Both the position numbers and the translations under genes were made by a program. A stretch of 8,243 nucleotides of DNA from an uncultured Chlorobiales bacterium (GTDB lineage Bacteria; Bacteroidota; Chlorobiia; Chlorobiales; Chlorobiaceae): assembly GCA_903901395.1 (NCBI GenBank), contig CAIUQW010000296.1, positions 1 through 8,243 on the forward strand, in the 5' to 3' direction. Positions 1 to 5,777 of this stretch are shown here, in pieces; the first letter of the stretch is position 1; each line of letters starts with the position of its first letter. A model generated the notes under the pieces. The model had not been told where the DNA came from. It was given only the letters and a program-made list of their open reading frames with translations, and did not search any database.

Positions 1-559
1 CAGGGTCGATACCAGCATCCTCGAGGAAGCGCTCCCTGGCCGGAAACCGAAGGTCAGCAAGCTCCTCGACCACCGGGTTGCCGACGAACTCCGCTTCGAT
101 GCCGTGGCGGCGGTAGAACTCCACCTCGAAGTCGAAGATCACCAGCAGACGGTCAACGCAGGCGCGAATTTTCTCGACGCGCCGCTCCTTCCACGCCCAA
201 ACCTGCGGCGAGATGTAGTAGATCACCGGAATGCCGAGCTGCTTCAGGAAAGCGGCGATATGCAGGTTCATGCCGGGATAGTCGATCAGCAAGGCTGCGT
301 CAGGTTTTTCGCGCACGATGGCCGCCTTGAGATCGCGGATCACCTTGCGCAGAAACGGAGCGTGCTTGAGTACCTCGACGAAGCCCATGATGCTCATCTG
401 ATCGGTGGTGTAGAGCAGCTCTGCGCCAAGTTCGGCAAGCTTGCGTCCGCCCACGCCGAACACCTTCACGCCGGGCCGGGATGCGAGCAGCTCGCGCATG
501 GGGCCAGCCGCATGGAGATCGCCGGAGACTTCGCCAGCCAGCACGAAAAGCTTCTTCAT
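1..559 (-). CDS. lpxB: Lipid-A-disaccharide synthase, N-terminal 186 residues (3' end outside window)
   Basis: LpxB is a peripheral inner-membrane glycosyltransferase. It joins UDP-2,3-diacylglucosamine to lipid X (2,3-diacylglucosamine 1-phosphate) to make the tetraacyl disaccharide 1-phosphate precursor of lipid A, releasing UDP. The reading frame starts at an ATG at 557-559 and shows family signatures in order: LAGEVSGDLHAA (residues 7-18, the family's GE-SGD-H motif), an IDYPGMN segment near residue 94, YYISPQVWAWKERR near residue 116, and a GNPV motif near residue 164. Family members are about 380 residues, so roughly half is present and the gene leaves the window's left edge still open. 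No Shine-Dalgarno sequence precedes the ATG. The gene diverges from the phosphohexomutase gene across an AT-rich gap, so its promoter should lie in 560-704. Identification is from motif recognition and is firm. Confidence 0.95.
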   Translation of the reverse strand, partial: MKKLFVLAGEVSGDLHAAGPMRELLASRPGVKVFGVGGRKLAELGAELLYTTDQMSIMGFVEVLKHAPFLRKVIRDLKAAIVREKPDAALLIDYPGMNLHIAAFLKQLGIPVIYYISPQVWAWKERRVEKIRACVDRLLVIFDFEVEFYRRHGIEAEFVGNPVVEELADLRFPARERFLEDAGIDP

Positions 560-704
560 GGACTTCGTCTGCTGTAATTGCATCATCGAACAGGAAACCG
601 TATTTTGTATATAACATAAAAGTATCAGCGTATCGAAAGGGGTATCGGAAATACGCGAAAAGATCATCGACGAATTATCACCATTATATTAAATCCACAT
701 CAGA
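560..704. promoter_or_regulatory. Divergent intergenic region between lpxB and the phosphohexomutase gene
   Basis: This 145-bp stretch is much more AT-rich than the flanking genes and must hold the 5' signals of both divergent genes. A TATATT at 685-690 resembles a -10 box for the plus-strand gene, but it would leave a leader of only about 8 nt and no convincing -35 box sits upstream. AT-rich sequence at 601-620 could serve the minus-strand gene. The word GTATC occurs three times (622-626, 630-634, 642-646), and an inverted repeat GCGTAT/ATACGC spans 628-633 and 651-656. No complete promoter is proposed. Confidence 0.4.
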
Positions 705-2087
705 ATGCAAGTTAAATTTGGAACCGACGGGTGGAGGGCGATCATAGCCAAAGAGTACACGTACGACAATCTCAAGCTTGCCGCGCTCGCTTCGGGCAAA
801 TATTTCCTCTCGCATCCCGACAAGTCGAACGGCGTCTGCGTCGGTTACGACACCCGCTTCATGTCGAAGGAGTTCGCCCGCTATACGGCGGAGGTGCTCT
901 CGTCGATGGGACTCAAAGTCTTTCTGGCCAACAGCTTTGTCTCGACACCCGCGGTTTCGCTCTACACGAGAGAGCACAAGCTCGCAGGCGGCGTCATGAT
1001 CACCGCCTCGCACAATCCGCCGATCTACAACGGCTTCAAGGTCAAGGCCTCGTACGGCGGCCCGGCGCACCCGGAGGTGATCGACGAGATCGAAAGCTAC
1101 CTGCCGGGCATCGATCCCGCCACGCCGGTCGAAGCTGCGGAGAATCTGATCACCATGACCGACATCAAGTCGGAGTATGTGGCCTATCTCGTCTCGAAAC
1201 TCGACCTGAAGCTGATCCGCGAGTCGGGCATGAAGATCGCCTACAACGCAATGTACGGCGCTGGTCAGGACATCATCACGCGGCTGCTCGACGAGTCGAT
1301 CATCAACTGCTACCACTGCTCGGTCAATCCCGGCTTCGACGGCATCAATCCCGAACCGATTCCGCAATATATCAGTGAATTCGTGGAGTTTTTCAAGGAG
1401 GTCGAAACCGATGTGGCTGTCATCACCGACGGCGACGCGGATCGCATCGGAATGCTTGACGAGAAAGGCGAGTTCGTCGATTCGCACAAGCTCTTCGCCA
1501 TCATTCTCAAATATCTGGTCGAACAGAAAAGCCAGAAGGGCGAAGTGGCTAAAACCTTTGCGCTGACCGACGTGATCGACAAAATCTGCCAGAAGCACGA
1601 TCTGAAGATGCACCTCCTGCCGGTCGGCTTCAAATATGTGAGCCGACTGATGACCACCAACGACATTCTCATTGGCGGCGAAGAGTCCGGCGGCATCGGT
1701 ATTACGTCATTCCTGCCCGAGCGGGACGGCGTCTACACCGGCCTCCTGATCCTCGAAATCATGGCGCGGCGGCAGAAAACGCTGACCGGCCTGGTCGAGG
1801 AGCTGTATGACGAGTACGGCTTTTTCTGCTACAACCGCCTCGATCTGCGCGTCACCGAGTCGAAGAAGCAGGCGATCATCGCGGCGGCGGCGGGTGGTGT
1901 ACTGAAAAGCATCGCGGGATACCCGGTGACGGGATTCAGCGATCTGGACGGCTTCAAGTACCACTTCGAAGGCGGCTGGATGCTCATCAGGGCGTCGGGC
2001 ACTGAGCCGGTGCTGAGAATCTATTGCGAAGCCGACTCCACCGAAAAAGTGGAAAAAGTGCTCGCGTTCGCCTCGAAACTCGCCTGA
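705..2087 (+). CDS. Phosphoglucomutase/phosphomannomutase family protein (alpha-D-phosphohexomutase)
   Basis: Alpha-D-phosphohexomutases interconvert hexose 6-phosphate and hexose 1-phosphate through a bisphosphate intermediate in the cytoplasm, feeding glycogen and sugar-nucleotide synthesis. This 460-residue protein has all four family landmarks: the N-terminal FGTDGWRA (residues 5-12), the phosphoserine loop TASHNP with catalytic Ser102, the metal-binding loop DGDADR (242-247), the sugar-specificity loop GGEESGG (324-330), and the C-terminal phosphate-binding loop RASGTEP (429-435). Length is normal and no key residue is missing. FGTDGWRAII places it in the broad PGM/PMM group rather than classical GlmM, so glucose versus mannose preference cannot be settled from sequence and no symbol is given. 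The start is the first ATG in frame, without a clear Shine-Dalgarno. Neighbouring lpxB and later kdsD fit a role in envelope glycan precursor supply, which is inference. Confidence 0.93.
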   Translation: MQVKFGTDGWRAIIAKEYTYDNLKLAALASGKYFLSHPDKSNGVCVGYDTRFMSKEFARYTAEVLSSMGLKVFLANSFVSTPAVSLYTREHKLAGGVMITASHNPPIYNGFKVKASYGGPAHPEVIDEIESYLPGIDPATPVEAAENLITMTDIKSEYVAYLVSKLDLKLIRESGMKIAYNAMYGAGQDIITRLLDESIINCYHCSVNPGFDGINPEPIPQYISEFVEFFKEVETDVAVITDGDADRIGMLDEKGEFVDSHKLFAIILKYLVEQKSQKGEVAKTFALTDVIDKICQKHDLKMHLLPVGFKYVSRLMTTNDILIGGEESGGIGITSFLPERDGVYTGLLILEIMARRQKTLTGLVEELYDEYGFFCYNRLDLRVTESKKQAIIAAAAGGVLKSIAGYPVTGFSDLDGFKYHFEGGWMLIRASGTEPVLRIYCEADSTEKVEKVLAFASKLA

Positions 2088-2183
2088 AGAGCGCAAGATT
2101 GTCGCGCGATTGTCGTCAGATGATCCAATACGCGAAACCGGAATGCGGAAAACAAGGCGCGATTTTATACTTTCATCAACCTG

Positions 2184-2216
2184 CCGAGGCTTTTCGTTTA
2201 CAGTGGAAAGCCTCGG
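2184..2216 (+). promoter_or_regulatory. Hairpin upstream of the sigma-factor terminator/attenuator
   Basis: A perfect 10-bp inverted repeat, CCGAGGCTTT (2184-2193) and AAAGCCTCGG (2207-2216), encloses a 13-nt loop. It lies 5 nt before the terminator-like hairpin at 2221-2241. No T-run follows it directly, so it is not itself an intrinsic terminator. It could protect the 3' end of the upstream transcript, or belong to the 5' leader of the sigma-factor mRNA: a TATACT resembling a -10 box lies at 2166-2171, but its -35 position is poor. GCCGA at 2183-2187 repeats the GCCGA in the terminator's left arm (2222-2226), so the two hairpins could compete for the same partner. Confidence 0.5.
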
Positions 2217-2220
2217 TGCG

Positions 2221-2241
2221 AGCCGATAAGTCGGCTTTTTT
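2221..2241 (+). terminator. Rho-independent terminator between the phosphohexomutase and sigma-factor genes
   Basis: A 6-bp perfect stem, AGCCGA (2221-2226) and TCGGCT (2231-2236), closes a TAAG loop and runs straight into a block of six T residues (2236-2241). This is the standard shape of an intrinsic terminator. It lies 134 nt after the phosphohexomutase stop codon and only 23 nt before the sigma-factor start codon. It may therefore end the upstream transcript, act as an attenuator in the sigma-factor leader, or both. Confidence 0.7.
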
Positions 2242-2264
2242 CGATTTGCCTTAACCATCGTCCA

Positions 2265-2825
2265 TTGCAGCAACAGGCCATAACATCCAGAGATCGCTCA
2301 TTCAGCGAACTTGTCCTCGAACATCAGGATATGGTCGTCAACACCTGTTTCCGCTTCGTTTTCAACCGCGAGGACGCCGAGGATCTCGCGCAGGAGGTGT
2401 TCATCGAGGTCTATCGCTCGCTCGAAAAATTTCGCGAGGAGTCGAAGCTTTCGACCTGGATCTACCGGATCGCCGTCACCAAGTCGCTCGATCACCTGCG
2501 CAAGCTTAAACGCAAGAAACGGTTCAGCTCGCTCAAGCGGGTCATCGGCATCGACGATCCGGCGGACTCGATTCCCGCGCCGAGCGACGACAACCCCGCC
2601 GATGCGCTCGAAGACAAGGAGCGCGTCGCCGTGCTGCAAAACGCGCTCGACGCCCTGCCCGACAACCAGAAAACCGCGTTCCTGTTGAGCAAGCAGGACG
2701 GATACAGCAATCAGGAGATTGCCGACATTCTCCAGACAACCATTCCGGCAGTCGAGTCGCTGATTCACCGGGCGAAAAAAAATCTGCAATCGCGTCTTGA
2801 GCGACACTACCGGTCAGACAATTGA
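2265..2825 (+). CDS. ECF-type RNA polymerase sigma factor (sigma-70 family, RpoE-like)
   Basis: ECF sigma factors direct RNA polymerase to a small regulon and are normally held inactive by a membrane anti-sigma factor. The 186-residue product has the minimal two-domain layout. Region 2 covers about residues 14-82, with the polymerase-binding/-10 segment containing [14 protein letters not shown] and the aromatic STWIYRIA stretch. An acidic linker (about 95-118, rich in Asp/Ala/Pro) follows, then region 4 (about 120-178) with [12 protein letters not shown] and the helix-turn-helix [21 protein letters not shown]. Regions 1.1 and 3 are absent, as expected. The start codon is TTG, the only usual start that keeps all of region 2; the first in-frame ATG would cut into it. 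No Shine-Dalgarno is evident. The next three genes lie on the same strand, and the first two look like an anti-sigma factor and a periplasmic sensor. The family is sure; the regulon is not known. Confidence 0.93.
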   Translation: MQQQAITSRDRSFSELVLEHQDMVVNTCFRFVFNREDAEDLAQEVFIEVYRSLEKFREESKLSTWIYRIAVTKSLDHLRKLKRKKRFSSLKRVIGIDDPADSIPAPSDDNPADALEDKERVAVLQNALDALPDNQKTAFLLSKQDGYSNQEIADILQTTIPAVESLIHRAKKNLQSRLERHYRSDN

Positions 2826-2889
2826 GCGAAGTGATCGACGCAAGAATTAAAATGTTTCGACGTCATATTCGATGAAACCGTAACGAACC

Positions 2890-3246
2890 ATGAACAGAAC
2901 TACCGAAAAACGCAACGCAGAGGTCACGAAGACGCTCGATATGCTCGACAGGATGCCAAGGATCGAGGTGAGCCGCAACTTCAGGGTGCAGCTTTTGCAA
3001 CGGATCGATGCGATTGAGGTCAAAAAAAGCTCCGGCGCAGCCGCGTTTGGCGGAGCCTTCAGACCGAAACTCGCCTTGATGTCGCTGCTGCTGGTGCTGA
3101 ACATCGCTTCTGCTGTAATGTTGTACATGCATGAATCACCGCAGCTTGCCGGAACTTCGGGCACCGTGGCCGAAGCGATGAGCGAAGATTACGGCGGTGG
3201 CCCGGCGCTCTCCTATTACGACGATCAGTCGGCGGTCAGCCGCTGA
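2890..3246 (+). CDS. Putative single-pass membrane anti-sigma factor (no zinc finger)
   Basis: The 118-residue product has a charged, probably cytoplasmic N-terminal part (1-60), one hydrophobic membrane helix (about 61-81) and a short periplasmic tail ending in a Gly/Asp/Tyr-rich segment. The segment TLDMLDRMPRIEVSRNF (about 15-31) resembles the N-terminal helix-Pro-helix stretch of many anti-sigma-type proteins, in which a 'leucine-aspartate...P+hyd-E' motif is followed by an amphipathic helix. The protein contains no cysteine, so the HxxxCxxC zinc site of RsrA/ChrR-type anti-sigma factors is absent. Small size with one membrane pass recalls CnrY. It starts 64 nt after the ECF sigma gene and precedes a Spy/CnrX-like gene, which is the main argument for the role. 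No good Shine-Dalgarno is seen. The frame, length and hydrophobic helix are seen directly; the anti-sigma role is inference. Confidence 0.7.
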   Translation: MNRTTEKRNAEVTKTLDMLDRMPRIEVSRNFRVQLLQRIDAIEVKKSSGAAAFGGAFRPKLALMSLLLVLNIASAVMLYMHESPQLAGTSGTVAEAMSEDYGGGPALSYYDDQSAVSR

Positions 3247-3342
3247 GAGAGGGACTTTGAACTCAGGACAACGAAAACAGGCAACGATGAACATCATTAC
3301 AACTGTAACGCCCGCGCGGTTATAACATTTTAGAGGTTACCG

Positions 3343-3903
3343 ATGGACTTTCTTTCTTCCAAGCGTTTCGTCACGACAGCCCTGGTGCTTCTGGTCGTAC
3401 TCAACATGGTACTGATGGGGGTGCTCTGGTGGCAGAACTTCGTCACCCGGAGTTACCGGTCGGTTGAAGTCACGCGATTTTACAACGGCGGTGGCCCCGG
3501 TGGAGGTGCCGAGCTGGTACTGAACGACACGCAGAAAGAGGCATTCAAAAAACTCAGGCAGGAGCATTTCCGCAAGAGCATGCCGACCGTGCAGAAAATC
3601 ATAGACTTCAAAAAAGCGCTGATCGCCGAATCGGTCAAGCCTGAACCCGACAAGAACAAGCTTTCGGCCATCGCCGACAGTATCGGCCATCGGCAGGCGT
3701 TCCTCGAAAAAGATCTGGCGCTCCATTTCCATGAGCTTGCCGCTCTCTGCACGCCCGCCCAGCGCGATTCGCTGCAAAAATTTCTTGGCAATATCTATGC
3801 CGTGCGATTCCAGAAGATGAACTCATGGCATGGCAGGCCGCATCGTGACCGTGATGGTGACGACCGTCCTCGCCCTCTTCCGCCGCCACCGGCTGAACAC
3901 TGA
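3343..3903 (+). CDS. Membrane-anchored Spy/CpxP/CnrX-like periplasmic protein (putative metal or stress sensor)
   Basis: The 186-residue product begins with a short basic N-terminus and one uncleaved-looking membrane helix (about 11-31), placing the remainder in the periplasm. After a Gly-rich linker (49-55) comes an all-helical domain of the Spy/CpxP/periplasmic heavy-metal-sensor type. It has two LTxxQ-like motifs, LNDTQ (60-64) and LCTPAQ (135-140), spaced as in that family. Several histidines (75, 116, 128, 130) could bind metal, and the tail from about 163 is rich in His, Arg, Asp and Pro. Relatives either chaperone misfolded periplasmic proteins (Spy, CpxP, ZraP) or sense metal and signal through an anti-sigma factor (CnrX). 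The position behind a sigma/anti-sigma pair favours the second. A clear AGAGG Shine-Dalgarno (3332-3336) sits 6 nt before the ATG, one of the few in the window. The family assignment is good; ligand and signalling role are inferred. Confidence 0.78.
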   Translation: MDFLSSKRFVTTALVLLVVLNMVLMGVLWWQNFVTRSYRSVEVTRFYNGGGPGGGAELVLNDTQKEAFKKLRQEHFRKSMPTVQKIIDFKKALIAESVKPEPDKNKLSAIADSIGHRQAFLEKDLALHFHELAALCTPAQRDSLQKFLGNIYAVRFQKMNSWHGRPHRDRDGDDRPRPLPPPPAEH

Positions 3904-3918
3904 TAACCGGATGTCGGG

Positions 3919-4761
3919 ATGTCTGTAAACCAGCCGTTCAGGTGGCGCGTCTTCATCAGCGCCGGACTGCTTCTGACCTTTCTGGTGATGTTCGTCTCCG
4001 GCCTCGTGCTCTTCATCTCCCCACCGGGTCGGGTGGCGAACTGGACGGACTGGAACCTCTTCGGTCTGAGCAAACGAGGATGGCAGAACCAGCATATCGT
4101 CTTCGGCTTCGCCTTCATCATCCTCTCGATTTTCCATCTTTTCGTCATCAACTGGAAGGCGTTTCTCTGCTACATCAAGTCGAAAGCCTCGAAGGGCGTG
4201 AACAATCCGCTGGAGCTTGCTTTGTCGGTGATGCTGTTTGCGGCGCTCGCGGTCGGCACCTTCTGGCACTTGCCGCCATTCGAGCAGATCATCGCTCTCG
4301 GCGACCGCCTTTCGGGATCGTGGGAGCGCAAAACCGGCGCGCCGCCCGTACCGCACGCTGAAACCCTCACGCTCGACGAACTTGGTAAACTGCCGCAGGT
4401 ATCGATGCCTAGCAGTGAAATCGTGAAACGCTTGCAAGCGGCGGGGCTGAAGGCGCGCGACGCGAAGCAGACGCTTCAAGAGATCGCCGCGGACAACGGC
4501 GCTGAGGTTCAGCGCCTGTACGACATCATCGTGCCGTCAAAGCGCTCCGGCGGACTTGGCGAAGGAGGCGGATGGGGCCGCAAAACGCTCGGCGAGGCTG
4601 CCGAGGTTTGCGGAGTTTCGCCGCTCGCCCTGCAACAGGCGCTGAAGCAGCAGGGCATCGAGGCATCGTCCGATGAACGATTATCCGACATCGCCACGAA
4701 AAACAGCCTGAGCACTCCCGAACTGGTTCGAAAAATCAATGCGATGACCGAAAAGCGGTAG
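3919..4761 (+). CDS. DUF4405-type cytochrome b-like membrane protein with duplicated C-terminal module
   Basis: The N-terminal 120 residues form three hydrophobic helices (about 11-34, 58-79, 97-117). The pattern fits DUF4405 proteins, which resemble cytochrome b561-type electron carriers: SGLVLF...PPG, a Trp-rich loop, GWQNQHIVFG, then FHLFVINWK. His59, His73 and His117 lie in or near the helices and are candidate heme ligands; no CxxCH motif occurs. Beyond residue 145 the protein is soluble and carries two related helical units, about 149-204 and 221-273. Each opens with a TLxE motif and contains a 'GL/GI-K/E-A' turn followed by an 'xLxxIA' helix; a Gly-rich linker (about 211-220) separates them. 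The ATG lies 15 nt after the stop of the sensor-like gene, so both are likely co-transcribed. The electron-transfer role is inferred from family resemblance, and the partner and function of the C-terminal units are unknown. Confidence 0.75.
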   Translation: MSVNQPFRWRVFISAGLLLTFLVMFVSGLVLFISPPGRVANWTDWNLFGLSKRGWQNQHIVFGFAFIILSIFHLFVINWKAFLCYIKSKASKGVNNPLELALSVMLFAALAVGTFWHLPPFEQIIALGDRLSGSWERKTGAPPVPHAETLTLDELGKLPQVSMPSSEIVKRLQAAGLKARDAKQTLQEIAADNGAEVQRLYDIIVPSKRSGGLGEGGGWGRKTLGEAAEVCGVSPLALQQALKQQGIEASSDERLSDIATKNSLSTPELVRKINAMTEKR

Positions 4762-4764
4762 TGC

Positions 4765-4780
4765 GACGGCTTCGTCTTTT
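4765..4780 (+). terminator. Weak candidate terminator after the DUF4405 gene
   Basis: Directly after the TAG stop, GACG (4765-4768) and CGTC (4773-4776) form a 4-bp stem with a GCTT loop, followed by four T residues (4777-4780). The shape suits intrinsic termination at the end of the sigma-factor operon, but the stem is short and the T-run brief, so it may be chance. Confidence 0.3.
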
Positions 4781-4830
4781 GGGATGGTTATTGAAACGGG
4801 ACAGGGATTGGACGCATGAAATGATTAAGA

Positions 4831-4851
4831 GGACGGGCACAAGACCCGTCC
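4831..4851. repeat. Palindromic REP-like element between convergent genes
   Basis: GGACGGG (4831-4837) and CCCGTCC (4845-4851) form a perfect 7-bp inverted repeat around the loop CACAAGA. The wording 'GACGGGCACAAGACCCGTCCCTACA' in parts resembles a short palindromic repeat that I recall being scattered between genes in many environmental bacteria; that recollection is not verified here, and only one copy is in this window. It sits in the 203-bp gap (4762-4964) between convergent genes, a typical position for such elements and for bidirectional transcription-blocking hairpins. A second, imperfect hairpin follows: ATGA 4864-4867 with TCAT 4887-4890, and TTATC 4873-4877 with GATAA 4882-4886. No gene is seen in the gap. 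Confidence 0.55.
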
Positions 4852-4964
4852 CTACAATCACGAATGATTGGTTTATCCCAAGATAATCATGTTCAAGGTC
4901 GGTGTTCCGTTTCGCGCCAGATACGAGACAGTTATCGCCACGTGATGGTTCTCGCCAAACGATT

Positions 4965-5777
4965 TCAGCGCTTGCAGATCGCGCCGTACAGTTCGGGGCG
5001 GCGGTCGGCGAAAATGTCGTTGAATTCGTTGAAGCTTTTGTCGCGGCATGGACGGGGATCTATCTCCACCAGCAGCACTGCATCGCCCTCAGCTCCGGCA
5101 AGTGATACCGGTTCGCCCCACGGATCGTACAACGCCGAACACCCCTTGAAGAGCAGCGTTTCGTCGCCGACAGTCTCGGTGCCGCACCGGTTGGCCACCG
5201 CCACGTAGAGCTTGTTCTCGATGGCGCGGGCAGGCATCACCTTGCGCCACGCATCGGTGACGAGGTTCGACGGGCAGGCAATCAGTTCCGCCCCGCCGAG
5301 CGCCAGTACCCGCGAAACTTCCGGAAAGCGCCAGTCGTAGCAGAGCATGATGCCGATGGAAATGTCGAGCCGCTCGTCGCGAATCACCGGAAAAACGGTG
5401 TCGCCCGGCTCGAAAACGAAGCGCTCCTTGTAAAAAAGGTGCGCCTTGCGATAAATGAGGGGTTCCTGGAGGTTCGCACGAAAAACGAACACCGAATTGT
5501 AGAAGCGACCATCCGCCACCTCGGGCATCCCGGCGACGATGATCGCCCCCTTCTCGCCTGCGAGGCGCTGGAAGAAACGGCACGCCACGCCGCCCGGTGC
5601 TTCGGCGAGCGGCGCGAGTTCTTCGCGCGACACGAAAAAGTAGCCGCTCGTGCACAGCTCCGGCAGCACGATTATGTCAGCTTCGACCGGCGCGATAAGC
5701 TTTTCGATTGCTTCGAGATTCGCCTCGCGGTCGCGATGAACTGGTGTAAACTGGATGGTGGCGAGGCGGATCATCAT
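4965..5777 (-). CDS. Nitrilase-superfamily carbon-nitrogen hydrolase (amidohydrolase)
   Basis: Nitrilase-superfamily enzymes hydrolyse amides, carbamoyl compounds or nitriles through a Cys thioester in the cytoplasm. The 270-residue product carries the full triad: Glu40 in VLPEL, Lys111 in YRKAHLF and Cys146 in [10 protein letters not shown]. The accessory Glu118 (YKERF) is also present, as is a conserved C-terminal FNDIF/DRRPELY segment. Length is normal for the cytosolic amidase branches. The substrate cannot be read from the sequence; omega-amidase, N-carbamoylputrescine amidase and other branches share these motifs. Two ATGs in tandem (5777 and 5774) could start it. GGGAGG at 5792-5787 is 9 nt from the first, which is preferred. 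That ATG overlaps the flippase stop as ATGA, indicating translational coupling as the last gene of a three-gene operon. The open frame runs on upstream into flippase sequence, but motifs begin only here. Confidence 0.9.
   Translation of the reverse strand: MMIRLATIQFTPVHRDREANLEAIEKLIAPVEADIIVLPELCTSGYFFVSREELAPLAEAPGGVACRFFQRLAGEKGAIIVAGMPEVADGRFYNSVFVFRANLQEPLIYRKAHLFYKERFVFEPGDTVFPVIRDERLDISIGIMLCYDWRFPEVSRVLALGGAELIACPSNLVTDAWRKVMPARAIENKLYVAVANRCGTETVGDETLLFKGCSALYDPWGEPVSLAGAEGDAVLLVEIDPRPCRDKSFNEFNDIFADRRPELYGAICKR

Noticed and set aside
104..577. A 157-codon open frame on the plus strand across lpxB
   Set aside because: It is antisense to clear LpxB motifs and has a low-complexity His/Arg/Asp-rich translation.
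684..1613. A 309-codon open frame on the minus strand across the phosphohexomutase gene
   Set aside because: Arg/Asp/Val-rich shadow composition with no motifs, lying over a gene with all four phosphohexomutase signatures.
2024..2254. A 76-codon plus-strand frame over the end of the phosphohexomutase gene and the hairpin region
   Set aside because: It reads through the terminator-like hairpins, overlaps the phosphohexomutase in another frame and shows no motif.
4864..5208. A 114-codon plus-strand frame in the convergent gap and amidohydrolase end
   Set aside because: Most of it is antisense to the amidohydrolase, the translation is Ser/Arg-rich, and there is no ribosome binding site.
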